Origin: Armatimonadota bacterium
Lineage (GTDB): Bacteria; Armatimonadota; Chthonomonadetes; Chthonomonadales; Chthonomonadaceae
Assembly (NCBI GenBank): GCA_028871815.1
Contig: JAGWMJ010000008.1
Location: 1 to 64,000, forward strand
DNA: 64,000 bases
Direction of reading: 5' to 3'
Shown: positions 17,982 through 26,595 of the stretch, piece by piece
Position numbering within the stretch: the first letter of the stretch is position 1
How the letters are laid out: each line of letters begins with the position of its first letter
The notes under the pieces: generated by a model
Databases searched by the model: none
The model's input: the letters and a program-made list of their open reading frames with translations, nothing else
What the model was told of the DNA's origin: nothing
Made by a program: the position numbers and the translations under genes

Positions 17982-18284
17982 GTGAAACGGAAGGCTGCCA
18001 TGACTCGCCGTGAATTCTCAACGATACTAGCCGGCGCCGCTGCGGGGCTGGCCGTTCCGGCAGCAGCGCAAACGCCGGCTGAACCGGCCAAACCGCCGGT
18101 GGATGGGCGCATTGCGTGGCTGATATCGGAACGTGGCGCTTCCGGCACCGAGGCGCAAAACAGCGGTATCGCCGACCAGTTGAAGCAGATAGACGGTACC
18201 GCGGCGGCAATGCGCAAGTATCACCTGGATGATGGCGGCAGCGAACCGGCGACCGTTTTTTTCGCGGAGCGAAGCCATGCGTAA
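17982..18284 (+). CDS. Small Tat-signal protein preceding the amidase
   Basis: The 100-residue protein has a twin-arginine signal (TRREFSTILAGAAAGLAVPAAAQT) and then about 65 polar residues (IAWLISERGASGTEAQNSG, AAAMRKYHLDDGGSEPATVFF). I do not recognise the mature part. GGAGGA, seven bases upstream, supports the GTG at 17982; the frame is open back to a GTG at 17880, just after the promoter. Its stop overlaps the amidase start by eight bases, so the two are likely translated together. It may be an exported partner of the amidase, but that is inference. Confidence 0.65.
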   Translation: MKRKAAMTRREFSTILAGAAAGLAVPAAAQTPAEPAKPPVDGRIAWLISERGASGTEAQNSGIADQLKQIDGTAAAMRKYHLDDGGSEPATVFFAERSHA

Positions 18285-19695
18285 ACAGATACCGGACCGG
18301 GACGTGTGGTTTCTTTCGGCCACCGAACTCGGCGCCCGCATCCGCGCCGGCGAGGTGACCTCCGTGGAGTTGACTCGCCTCTACCTCTCGCGACTGGAGC
18401 ATGAGGGGCGCCGCTTGAACGCCGTTGCCGAACTGACCGCCGACCTTGCAATGAAACAGGCGAAAGCTGCCGACGCCGAGGCAGCTCACAAACGGTTCCG
18501 CAGCCCGCTGCACGGCGTTCCGTTTGGCGTGAAGGACCTGTTCGCCACCGCGGGTATTCCAACGCGCTGGGGTTCGCCGGCGCACAGCGACCAGGTTTTT
18601 CCGTACGATGCCACCGTGGTGAAGCGGCTGCGCGAGGCCGGCGCCGTGCTGGTGGCCAAACTGGCCATGGTGGAGCTCGCGGGCGGCGGCGGTTACGAAA
18701 CGCCCGGCGCTTCCATCACCGGCCCGGGCCTTTGCCCCTGGAATGCCGATCGGTGGTCGGGCGGATCCTCCTCCGGCTCCGGCGCAGCCGTCGGCGCCGG
18801 CGCGGTTGGCTTCGCCCTTGGCACCGAGACATGGGGCAGCATCACCGTTCCCGCTGCGTTCTGTGGCGTTTCGGGCCTGCGGCCCACCTATGCGCGAGTG
18901 AGCCGGCACGGCGCCATGGCGCTCTGCTGGACGATGGACAAGGTTGGCGCGCTGTGCCGCTCCGCCGAAGACTGCGGCCATGTGCTGGCGATCATCGGCG
19001 GCCACGATCCGAACGACGCCACCAGCGCGCCGGGAAAGTTCGCCTTCCGGGCGCGAGCCGCAACATCATCGGCGGCTCGGCCGGTAAGGCTGGGAATCCT
19101 GCCGCAGAATTACCGTAAATCACCAGACGCCAAGCGGCTTTTTGACGCCGCCGTGGCTGTTTTCCGGGGCCTGGGATTCCATACGGCTCCTGCAAAGTAT
19201 CCGGCTGGAATACCGTACGATGCGGCCGCCAATGCCATTGTGACGGCCGAGGGATCCGCCGCATTTGAAAACCTGATACGCAGCGAAAAACTGGCGCTGC
19301 TCGCCGATCCTTCGCAGCAGGCCGGGCTGCTGTCCGGCCTCGCGATGCCGGCGGCCGATTACCTACGCGCGCTCCGGATCCGGACGCAAGCCCTAAAGGC
19401 GCTGAACACCCTCTGGACGCGGTTTGACGCGCTCATCGCTCCCACGCTGCTGACCCCGGCGATACCGGCCAACGCCAACATGAACACCCTGGATGTTCCC
19501 TGGGGCGGAAACGGCGGGCCGGGCAACCTTGCCGGCTGGCCGTCTATCTCCGTGCCCATGGGCTTTACCGCCAATGAGCACCTGCCGCTGGGCCTGGAGA
19601 TCATCGGCAAGCCATTCGCCGAGCAGACGATCCTCTCGATCGCGATGGCCTGGCAGAAGCATACCAGCTTCCACCGGCAGCACCCGGCGATCTAG
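18277..19695 (+). CDS. Amidase signature family hydrolase
   Basis: The 472-residue protein is an amidase-signature enzyme. Lys of the Ser-cisSer-Lys triad is in GVPFGVKDLFATAG, the glycine/serine block is GGSSSGSGAAVGAG, and the nucleophile Ser lies in GTETWGSITVPAAFCGVSGLRPT. The family hydrolyses amide bonds of many small substrates and includes GatA; this protein is not GatA because the flanking blocks differ and gatB/gatC are absent. The ATG at 18277 has GGAG upstream. No signal peptide is seen, although its partner gene encodes a Tat substrate. Confidence 0.92.
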   Translation: MRKQIPDRDVWFLSATELGARIRAGEVTSVELTRLYLSRLEHEGRRLNAVAELTADLAMKQAKAADAEAAHKRFRSPLHGVPFGVKDLFATAGIPTRWGSPAHSDQVFPYDATVVKRLREAGAVLVAKLAMVELAGGGGYETPGASITGPGLCPWNADRWSGGSSSGSGAAVGAGAVGFALGTETWGSITVPAAFCGVSGLRPTYARVSRHGAMALCWTMDKVGALCRSAEDCGHVLAIIGGHDPNDATSAPGKFAFRARAATSSAARPVRLGILPQNYRKSPDAKRLFDAAVAVFRGLGFHTAPAKYPAGIPYDAAANAIVTAEGSAAFENLIRSEKLALLADPSQQAGLLSGLAMPAADYLRALRIRTQALKALNTLWTRFDALIAPTLLTPAIPANANMNTLDVPWGGNGGPGNLAGWPSISVPMGFTANEHLPLGLEIIGKPFAEQTILSIAMAWQKHTSFHRQHPAI

Positions 19696-19775
19696 CAGCG
19701 CCTGCCTGCTGCGCGCAGGGCGCAATTTGGCCTGCTCACATGTGGTATTCACCGGCGTTCACGGCGCCGGCGCGC

Positions 19776-21830
19776 CTACCAGATCATCATCTTCTGGCGC
19801 TGCGTCACCCAGTCGGGCACGGGCTGACCGAACGCCTGGTAGAACTCGGGCATAAGCGAGGTCGGACCGATAACGCGATATTCGGCTGGAGAGTGCGGAT
19901 CGGTGTTGATCTGCAGGCGCAGGCTTTGGTCGCGCATCTTCTCGCGCCACAACTGGGCGTATGCAATGAAAAAGCGCTGATCCGGTGTAAAGCCATCAAT
20001 CTTCGCCGGTTCCGGATGCGCCTTCTCGGCTAACTGGAATGCCGTCCAGGCGATCCGCATGCCGCCGATATCCGCCGTGTTCTCACCCAACGTCAATGCG
20101 CCGTTGATGTGCAGCGTCCCTATCGGCACATAGGCGCTGTACTGCTTTACGATGAGGTTGCTCCGCTCCTTGTAAGCCGCCGCGTCGGCCTTTGTCCACC
20201 ACTCTTTGAGGTTGCCGGAGGCATCAAAACGGCGGCCCTGGTCATCGAATCCGTGCGTCATTTCGTGGCCGATCACCATTCCGATGCGTCCGTAGTTGAC
20301 GGCATCGTCCGCCGCGGTATCGAAGAATGGAGGCTGCAGAATGCCGGCCGGGAAGTTGATGCTGTTATCGCGCGGAGAGTAGTAGGCATTCACGGTTGGC
20401 GGCGACATTCCCCATTCGTTCCGGTTCCGCGGTTTGCCGATTCGCGAAAGGCTGCGACGGAAGCCATATTCGGCGCCCTGCTGAATGTTGGCGAAGAACG
20501 AGCTGCGCACAATCGGCAGCCCAGCATATTTCCGCCACTTCGACGGATATCCCACATTTATCGCGATTGCATCTACCTTGTGGAGCGCCTGCTTATGCGT
20601 TGCGGCGCTCATCCAGGCTACCGAGGCAAGGCGCCCACGCAGCACAGCGCGCAGGTTCCGCACCATCATCAGCGAACGCTCACGCGCGGCAGGCGGGAAT
20701 GCCCGCGCAACGTAGAGGCGGCCGAGCGCCTCTCCGAGCATCCTGTTGGTTACGGCCACGATGCGGCGCCAGCGCGGCTGGTTGACTGGAATACCTCTCA
20801 GCTGCTTGCCGGTGAAGGCGAAGTCGGCCGCCACAAAGGGTTGGCTGAGATACGGCGCAGCGCGGGCGACAACGTGCCAGCGAAGATAGGCCTGCCAATC
20901 GGGCGGCGGCGTGGTTTCAATCATCTTGCCGACAGCCGTCAGCGCGGCCGGATTACCGACGTTGACCTGGGTGTTGGTATGCATGCCCAGGTCGTTGAGG
21001 TACCGCTGCCAATCAATCCCCGGCGTCAGCGCATTGATCTGGGCCAGGGTCATCACATGCAGGGTGGCATACGGGTTTCGCCGCTTTGCTCGCTCCATGG
21101 CTGACTTAGCCATGGCCGTCTCCATCCGCATCACCGTCTGAGCATCGGCTGCCGCCTGATCGGCCGGCTCGCCGATGAGGCCGAGCATGGTGGCTACATG
21201 CTGAACGTACGCAGCGCGGATGCGGGCCATCCGCGGATTCTTGCTGAGGTAGAAGTCGCGGTTGGGCAGCCCCAAGCCGCCCTCGTCCCAACCGAAGATC
21301 GTCTTGTTGGCATCGGTTGGCAGGCCGCGCGCGCCGGCGCTGAATGCGGCTCCGACGCCTTCCATCTGCAGCTTCGCGATGGTGTCCAGCACGCCTGTAG
21401 CGTCGTAGATTTTCGCGATATCATCCAGTTCCGGCTGGATCGGCCTGTATCCGGCCGCATCGATCGCGGCACGATCCATACCGCTGGCGTAGAGGTCACC
21501 CACCTTCTGGATCGCGCTGCCGGGCGCCGCGGTTTTGTCGGCTGCCGCGTCGGTAACGATCTGGTGCAGCAAGTTCATGTTCCGCAAGTAGAGGCCATTG
21601 AAGTTGCCCCATGAGGCCTGGTCCGGCGGGATTGTCGTGGTTTTCAGCCAGTTGCCGTTTGCAAATCCATACAGGTCTTTAACGGGATCCACCGATCGGT
21701 CCATACTCGCGAGGTCCAGGCCGCGCGTCCAAACCGTGTGTCCCCCCGTTGACCCGGTTTGAGCGCGCAGCACGACCTGCGAACCGGCGGCCGACCAGCA
21801 AACGAGTACAAGGCAAAGTAACTGCTTCAT
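19776..21830 (-). CDS. M13 family zinc metallopeptidase (neprilysin-like), secreted
   Basis: The 684-residue protein has a signal peptide (MKQLLCLVLVCWSAAGS) and the M13 core. Visible are the family opening SMDRSVDPVKDLYGFANGNWLKTTTIPPDQASWGNF, VNAYYSPRDNSINFPAGIL, the zinc site VIGHEMTHGFDDQGRRFD, and ENTADIGG with the third ligand. The C-terminus QKMMIW resembles the usual terminal Trp motif. Such enzymes cleave short peptides outside the cytoplasm. CAGGAG in front of the ATG at 21830 decides the start over an upstream one at 21926. Confidence 0.94.
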   Translation of the reverse strand: MKQLLCLVLVCWSAAGSQVVLRAQTGSTGGHTVWTRGLDLASMDRSVDPVKDLYGFANGNWLKTTTIPPDQASWGNFNGLYLRNMNLLHQIVTDAAADKTAAPGSAIQKVGDLYASGMDRAAIDAAGYRPIQPELDDIAKIYDATGVLDTIAKLQMEGVGAAFSAGARGLPTDANKTIFGWDEGGLGLPNRDFYLSKNPRMARIRAAYVQHVATMLGLIGEPADQAAADAQTVMRMETAMAKSAMERAKRRNPYATLHVMTLAQINALTPGIDWQRYLNDLGMHTNTQVNVGNPAALTAVGKMIETTPPPDWQAYLRWHVVARAAPYLSQPFVAADFAFTGKQLRGIPVNQPRWRRIVAVTNRMLGEALGRLYVARAFPPAARERSLMMVRNLRAVLRGRLASVAWMSAATHKQALHKVDAIAINVGYPSKWRKYAGLPIVRSSFFANIQQGAEYGFRRSLSRIGKPRNRNEWGMSPPTVNAYYSPRDNSINFPAGILQPPFFDTAADDAVNYGRIGMVIGHEMTHGFDDQGRRFDASGNLKEWWTKADAAAYKERSNLIVKQYSAYVPIGTLHINGALTLGENTADIGGMRIAWTAFQLAEKAHPEPAKIDGFTPDQRFFIAYAQLWREKMRDQSLRLQINTDPHSPAEYRVIGPTSLMPEFYQAFGQPVPDWVTQRQKMMIW

Positions 21831-22268
21831 GCGCGAAATCTCCTGCGGCTCAGCGGAACCAAAAACTACGAGGACAAGGGAAGGGGCACGAAAAACCCGG
21901 CGGTACATTCGATACCGATGCCGCAAAATCCTTCCTTTGTGCGGCTGAAGGGCACACAGGCGATAGATACTAGTTGTTACACATGCACCCGGCCTGAAGT
22001 GTTACCACGGTGCCCGGGGGTACAGAAGCGGCAAGTGGACCTTTACGCGGCGCGCACCCGCACACCGGCAGCCGAGCATGAGGCGTTTTGTGCCTCACAC
22101 CTGGGCGTAACCCAGCCATGCTGCATATGTCACATACGGTCCATTGGTCCCATTCGGAGGCTCAGGCTCCGCGACAAGCCGGTCGCGCAGAGCGGAGATG
22201 GGACAACTACGGCAACTGAGACCTATGGGAGACACCATCACCCGAAGATCGAGCGCGGCGCAGCCACA
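21831..22268 (-). other. Gene-free stretch between copA and the M13 peptidase
   Basis: No reading frame in this 438-base stretch looks real. It holds the leader of the M13 gene, a hairpin with TGAGGC/GCCTCA arms near 22078-22099, a CGGAG/CTCCG hairpin near 22155-22171, and one copy of a dispersed repeat (22141-22230) that recurs near 39427-39600. No rho-independent terminator for copA was recognised. Confidence 0.5.
22141..22230. repeat. Dispersed intergenic repeat, copy 1
   Basis: Blocks CCATTGGTCCCA (22141-22152), CGGAGGCTC (22155-22163) and TGAGACCTATGGGA (22217-22230) recur in another gene-free stretch at 39427-39600. There the first two blocks are identical and the third has one mismatch. 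Confidence 0.4.
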
Positions 22269-24542
22269 TCACGCTGTCTGCCGCTTGTATCTCGCCAACC
22301 GAAGCGCGTTACCAACCACGCTGATATCGCTCAGCGCCATCGCTACGCTGGAGACGATAGGTGAAAACACGACGCCACTGAGAAGGTAGAACAGGCCGGC
22401 AGCCATGGGTATGCCAAGTGTGTTGTAGCCGAACGCAAAGGTGAGGTTCTGACGTATATTGCGCATGGTCGCGCGCGACAGCAGGATGGCGTCAACCACA
22501 CCGTTCAGGTCGCTGCCGGTCAGGATGACATCTGCTGCCTCGATAGCAATATCTGTTCCAGCGGCAATTGCGATACCTACATCCGCGGAGGCCAGAGCGG
22601 GAGCGTCGTTGACGCCGTCTCCCACCATGGCGACCACGCCGAACTCCTTCTTGAGGCGGTTGATTTCTGAGGCCTTGTTCGCCGGCAGTGTCTCGGCCAC
22701 CACCTGCCGGATGCCGACCTCCGTGGCCGCGGCATTCGCCACCGCGGCACGATCTCCGGTGATCATCACCACCTCAAGGCCCAATCGCTTGAGTCGCGCC
22801 ACCGCTCCGGCTGCCGACGGCTTGACGGCGTCGGCAATGCCGATGGCGGCGACAACCGATCCATTCACCGCCAGCAGCACCGGCGTGTTCGCGCGCGTTT
22901 CAAGCTCCTCGATCTCAGTCTGCAGCTCCTGCGGGATAACGGCTCGCGCCTCCTTGATCAATGCGGGTGACCCGGCAATCACGCGGCGTCCGGCGACGAT
23001 CGCCCGGGCGCCACGGCCCGGTACTGCGAGGAACTGCGATACATCCGGCGCCCTGACGGCACGAGAATTGGCAGCATCCACGATCGCTCTGGCTACGGGG
23101 TGTTCACTGCCCTGCTCCACCGCGGCTGCGGCTGCCAGGGCATCCACCTCGGTCCAGCCATCCGCCACCTTGATATTCTGGACAACCGGCCGGCCCTCGG
23201 TGAGCGTTCCGGTCTTGTCCATCACCACGCATCGAACCGCGGAGAGACGTTCGAGAGCCGGCGCACTCTTGAACAGAACGCCCATGCGCGCGGCAGTGGC
23301 GGATCCCACCATGATCGAGGTTGGCGTGGCGATTCCCAGGGCGCACGGACAGGCGATGATCAACACGGCAACTGCCGCCGTGACGGCGTGGCCCAGGCGC
23401 GGATCGGGGCCAAACAGGAACCAGCCGGCAAATGTGAGCACTGCCGCCGCCAGAACCGCAGGCACAAAGATAGCCGTCACCCGATCTGCCATTCGCTGTA
23501 TGGGGGCGCGTGACGCCTGGGCTTCCTGAACCAGCTGAGCGATGCGGGCGAGGGCAGTCTGAGATCCAACTGCCGTAGCCGTCATTTCAAACGTGCCATC
23601 GCGGTTCAGCGTGCCGCCGGTCACCAGGCTGCCCTCCACCTTGTGAGCCGGCTCGCTCTCGCCGGTCAGCATGCTCTCGTCCACCCAGGACTCGCCGGCA
23701 GTAACCTTGCCATCCGTCGGCACCTGGCTGCCCGGCTTGACACGCAGCCGGGCTCCGACCGTAATGGCGGTTCCCGCTATCGTAACATCTCCGCCATCCG
23801 TAACCAGAATCGCTTCCCGCGGCCGCAAATCCAGAAGCGCCTGCATCGTGTGCCTGGCGCGGCCGCGCGACCTGGCCTCCATCAACTGGCCGGTGAGGAT
23901 CAGCGTGATGATCACTGCCGCGGTTTCGAAATACGCGCCGCCGGAGCCGCCGTGCGCCGCCACGTAGTGGGGTGCAACGGTAACGGCCGCCGACCACGCC
24001 CACGCGGCAAACGTACCAAGCGCGATAAGCGTGTTCATATTCGTGGTTCGACTCTTTAGAGCCGCCCATGCACCCGTAAAGAACCCGCTGCCGGCGCCGA
24101 ACACGACCGGCGTGGTGAACGCCAGCTGCAGCCAGTTCCACCACGGCGCGTTCATCGTGCGAATGGGGAACAGACCCAAGTGGCCACCCATATCCATGAT
24201 CAACACCGCCGCTGTAAGTACCGCGGCCACCAGAATCCGGCGCACGGCGCCGCTCGTCTCATCGTGCTCCATACCGGGCATCTGCTCGGGAGTCCCGGGT
24301 TCCGCAATCGTCGCGTGATAGCCGGCGGCTTCAATCGCCTCGATCAAACTGGCTTGCGGCGTGGCCGCTCCGGCACGAACCACGGCGCTTCCGGTCATCA
24401 GATTGACGTTAGCGTCCTCAACGCCGGGCACGCCTCGCAGAGCCTTTTCCACGTGCGCCACACACGACGCGCAATGCATTCCGGTTACGGTAAGCGTGCA
24501 TGCAGCAGCCGCCGAAGTGTCACTGGAAACGGTACTCGTCAT
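22269..24542 (-). CDS. copA: Copper-translocating P-type ATPase CopA
   Basis: The 757-residue protein starts with one heavy-metal-associated domain (TVTGMHCASCVAHVEKAL, metal Cys24 and Cys27), then eight membrane segments with the CPC motif (IIACPCALGIATP, near residue 400). The P-type ATPase motifs follow: TGES (MLTGESEPAHK), DKTGTLTEG with the phosphorylated Asp, SEHPVARAI, MITGDRAAVANA and VGDGVNDAPALA. It pumps Cu(I) out of the cytosol at the cost of ATP. It follows csoR by nine bases and is surely under CsoR control. The stop lies at 22269. Confidence 0.96.
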   Translation of the reverse strand: MTSTVSSDTSAAAACTLTVTGMHCASCVAHVEKALRGVPGVEDANVNLMTGSAVVRAGAATPQASLIEAIEAAGYHATIAEPGTPEQMPGMEHDETSGAVRRILVAAVLTAAVLIMDMGGHLGLFPIRTMNAPWWNWLQLAFTTPVVFGAGSGFFTGAWAALKSRTTNMNTLIALGTFAAWAWSAAVTVAPHYVAAHGGSGGAYFETAAVIITLILTGQLMEARSRGRARHTMQALLDLRPREAILVTDGGDVTIAGTAITVGARLRVKPGSQVPTDGKVTAGESWVDESMLTGESEPAHKVEGSLVTGGTLNRDGTFEMTATAVGSQTALARIAQLVQEAQASRAPIQRMADRVTAIFVPAVLAAAVLTFAGWFLFGPDPRLGHAVTAAVAVLIIACPCALGIATPTSIMVGSATAARMGVLFKSAPALERLSAVRCVVMDKTGTLTEGRPVVQNIKVADGWTEVDALAAAAAVEQGSEHPVARAIVDAANSRAVRAPDVSQFLAVPGRGARAIVAGRRVIAGSPALIKEARAVIPQELQTEIEELETRANTPVLLAVNGSVVAAIGIADAVKPSAAGAVARLKRLGLEVVMITGDRAAVANAAATEVGIRQVVAETLPANKASEINRLKKEFGVVAMVGDGVNDAPALASADVGIAIAAGTDIAIEAADVILTGSDLNGVVDAILLSRATMRNIRQNLTFAFGYNTLGIPMAAGLFYLLSGVVFSPIVSSVAMALSDISVVGNALRLARYKRQTA

Positions 24543-24551
24543 GGCCGCGCC

Positions 24552-24833
24552 TCATTTGGCAAACTTGTAGATAACGTCCATCATTTCGCGGTGGATCCGC
24601 TCAGCCTCAACGGGGTCGCCGCGGCGAAGCGCGTCCGTGACGCAGGTCTCCAGGTGGTTGCGCATTATCACCTTGCCTGCTGCGCGGAGGGCTTCATGGA
24701 TCGCAGAGATCTGCGTCAGCACCTCCACGCAGTAGGCCTCATTCTCCACAAGGCGCTTTACCCCTCGAACCTGTCCCTCAACTCGGCTGAGCCGGTTCAG
24801 CACATCCCTCTTTGTCTGATCGATTACGGGCAT
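24552..24833 (-). CDS. csoR: CsoR-type copper-sensing repressor
   Basis: The 93-residue all-helical protein is a CsoR/RcnR (DUF156) regulator: RLSRVEGQVRGVKRLVENEAYCVEVLTQI and the NHLETCV block. The Cu(I) ligands Cys35, His60 and Cys64 are all present. Copper binding releases the repressor from its operator and turns on copA, which follows after nine bases. The ATG at 24833 lies one base downstream of the predicted transcript start. Confidence 0.94.
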   Translation of the reverse strand: MPVIDQTKRDVLNRLSRVEGQVRGVKRLVENEAYCVEVLTQISAIHEALRAAGKVIMRNHLETCVTDALRRGDPVEAERIHREMMDVIYKFAK

Positions 24834-24840
24834 GGCGATG

Positions 24841-24861
24841 ATTATACCCCTCTAGGGTATA
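24841..24861 (-). promoter_or_regulatory. csoR-copA promoter with CsoR operator
   Basis: A 19-base palindrome at 24843-24861 has TATACCC/GGGTATA arms, the AT-ends-with-G-tract shape of CsoR boxes. On the minus strand its end overlaps a perfect TATAAT (24841-24846), which finishes seven bases before the csoR ATG. Repressor binding would cover the -10. The transcript should be leaderless. Confidence 0.75.
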
Positions 24862-24998
24862 CGATCGGCATCTCCAGCCGGTTCCATCGCGGGCGCCGCG
24901 GATTAGAAGCAGAGGAAAACCGGCTGCCCGTGGCGAACAGGAAGCTCGCTACCCCGTCGGTGAGTCTGCAGCCGTCTGTCGTCGCGAAGTACCTCCTG

Positions 24999-25796
24999 AT
25001 GCCATTCCCTTACTTGCGCCGGTTGGCGACCGTGTTTGGTTTCGCCATCGTGTGCCATGCTGCCATGGCGGCTCCGCTGCGATCGTATCGCACCGTCGCG
25101 GCCGGTGTACCACTCATGGTGGTTGCTGTTGACCTCAACGACCAACATGTTCGCGTTACGGGAATGACGGCAGCCGGCGGCAGCGGCAGCGCCGAGGGCT
25201 TCGGCAGCATGGTGCGCCGCACGCACCCGGCGTTTGCCGTCACCGGCACCTACTTCGACCCTAAAACGCGGGTAGTACTGGGTTCTCTGGTGGTCGACGG
25301 CCAGCTGGTGCACCACGGCGGCTACGGTACCGGGCTCTGCCTGACGGACGACAACCGGTGCGAGTTTGGCGGCCCGTACATTCGCAACGGGCGTGTGTAC
25401 TGGGGTGATTACGACTTCGTCTGCTGCAGCGGTCCCAGGCTGGTGCGCTCCGGTCGAGCCGGAGTTAACGCCGGACGGGAGGGATTCCACGATCACCAGC
25501 TGCTGTCGCCGGCCACGCGCGCGGCTGTTGGACTTACCTCAGACAACCGGCTCGTTTTTGCCGCCACCCGCGACAAAATCTCGCTGCCACGGATGGCGAT
25601 GGTGATGAAGGCGCTTGGCTGCCGTAACGCCATCGAGCTGGATGGTGGCGCATCGCTGGCGTTCTACTACCGCGGCAGCTACCTGATCACGCCGCGGCGT
25701 CCGCTCACAAACCTGATCCTTGTCTACGACCGGCAGAAGCAGTACGCACGTTTTCGCCGGCGTTTAACGCACCATGTGGGGCAACGACCGGGCTAA
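24999..25796 (+). CDS. Phosphodiester glycosidase (NAGPA) family protein, secreted
   Basis: The 265-residue protein has a signal peptide (LRRLATVFGFAIVCHAAMA) and the NAGPA-like domain: AFAVTGTYFDPKTRVVLGSLVVDGQLV, CCSGPRLVRSGR, RAAVGLTSDNRLVFAAT, and CRNAIELDGGASLAFYYRG near the end. The family is named for the enzyme that uncovers mannose-6-phosphate; bacterial members often act in cell-wall glycan turnover. The ATG at 24999 sits just before the signal peptide; a GTG at 24959 is also possible. It converges with the ECF sigma gene, overlapping by four bases. Confidence 0.82.
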   Translation: MPFPYLRRLATVFGFAIVCHAAMAAPLRSYRTVAAGVPLMVVAVDLNDQHVRVTGMTAAGGSGSAEGFGSMVRRTHPAFAVTGTYFDPKTRVVLGSLVVDGQLVHHGGYGTGLCLTDDNRCEFGGPYIRNGRVYWGDYDFVCCSGPRLVRSGRAGVNAGREGFHDHQLLSPATRAAVGLTSDNRLVFAATRDKISLPRMAMVMKALGCRNAIELDGGASLAFYYRGSYLITPRRPLTNLILVYDRQKQYARFRRRLTHHVGQRPG

Positions 25797-26350
25797 TCCT
25801 CGTCGTTCGCCACGCCAAGCATCTCAAACTGCGACCAGCCATGCGCCGCCAGGTAGACGCGGACCCTGGCTCTGGCGCGGCGTATTCGCTGCTCGGCAGC
25901 TTTTTGCGTGGTTCCTGTCTGCGCCGCCAGTTCGCGAACCGTGTGGCCATCCTGGCAGTGACCGATCACGAGTGCCCGCTCTTGCGGATGCAGTTCGGCC
26001 AAAGCCTCCAGTAGAGCCGCGCGCGCCATATGCAGCAAGGCGGTCGCGGCGCAAGGGTCCTCATCAGCGCCAGCGCGGCACGGCGGGCAATCCGCTGCCA
26101 AACCGTCCTGCGAGCGGTGGACTCTGCGTTCGTGTCTTAGCCAATCGCGGGCGTGGTTCCGCGCAGACTTGTAGAGCCAGCCGCCATCCAGGGAGCTTGA
26201 GAGTGGCGCTTCACGCTCCGCCGCCGCCATCCACCGCAGCAAGAAGCTGGACGCGACATCCTGTGCGTCATCCTCGTGGATGCCCAATGCCCGCGCTGCG
26301 CGGTACCCGGTCTCGCGCACCCTCCGCAGCTCAATCGCGGTCGCTCCCAT
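25793..26350 (-). CDS. ECF-type RNA polymerase sigma factor
   Basis: The 185-residue protein has a weak sigma region 2 (residues 20-75, EDDAQDVASSFLLRWM and GGWLYKSARNHARDWLRHERR). Region 4 is clear: LAELHPQERALVIGHCQDGHTVRELAAQTGTTQKAAEQRIRRARARVRVYL. The charged linker is short, as in ECF factors. No anti-sigma gene is adjacent. GAAGGGG supports the ATG at 26350. It is the last gene of a minus-strand group led by the HEAT-repeat and pseudopilin genes, which may be its targets. Confidence 0.88.
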   Translation of the reverse strand: MGATAIELRRVRETGYRAARALGIHEDDAQDVASSFLLRWMAAAEREAPLSSSLDGGWLYKSARNHARDWLRHERRVHRSQDGLAADCPPCRAGADEDPCAATALLHMARAALLEALAELHPQERALVIGHCQDGHTVRELAAQTGTTQKAAEQRIRRARARVRVYLAAHGWSQFEMLGVANDED

Positions 26351-26458
26351 CGCCAACCCCTTCAGTCAATGCGTACGTGGACCGGCATTAACCAGCGGCA
26401 GCCTCTGGCCGTCAACGCCGGCAATCAGTTCAGCCATTGCCGCATTTGCGCGATGTCG

Positions 26459-26593
26459 TCAGCGAATCGAGCACTGGGCGCAAGCTGCGTCCTGCGTCGT
26501 TGACACCGGCGTCACCTGGGCTGCCCAGGCAATGGCCGCTGCAAGCATGGCCACCGCAGCGAGCAAACATGCCGATCCTGCCCATCGTTTCAC
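26459..26593 (-). CDS. Possible 44-residue secreted peptide
   Basis: A GTG at 26593, two bases after the pseudopilin stop, opens 44 codons that end at a TGA. The product is mostly a signal peptide (KRWAGSACLLAAVAMLAAAIAWAAQ) followed by about 20 residues with two Cys (AACAQCSIR). The tight spacing and the clean signal sequence argue for a real gene. I do not recognise it. Confidence 0.45.
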   Translation of the reverse strand: MKRWAGSACLLAAVAMLAAAIAWAAQVTPVSTTQDAACAQCSIR

Positions 26594-26595
26594 GA

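Noticed and set aside
24180-24998. Upstream extension of the phosphodiester glycosidase frame
   Set aside because: It runs antisense through copA and csoR; the signal peptide fixes the start near 24999.
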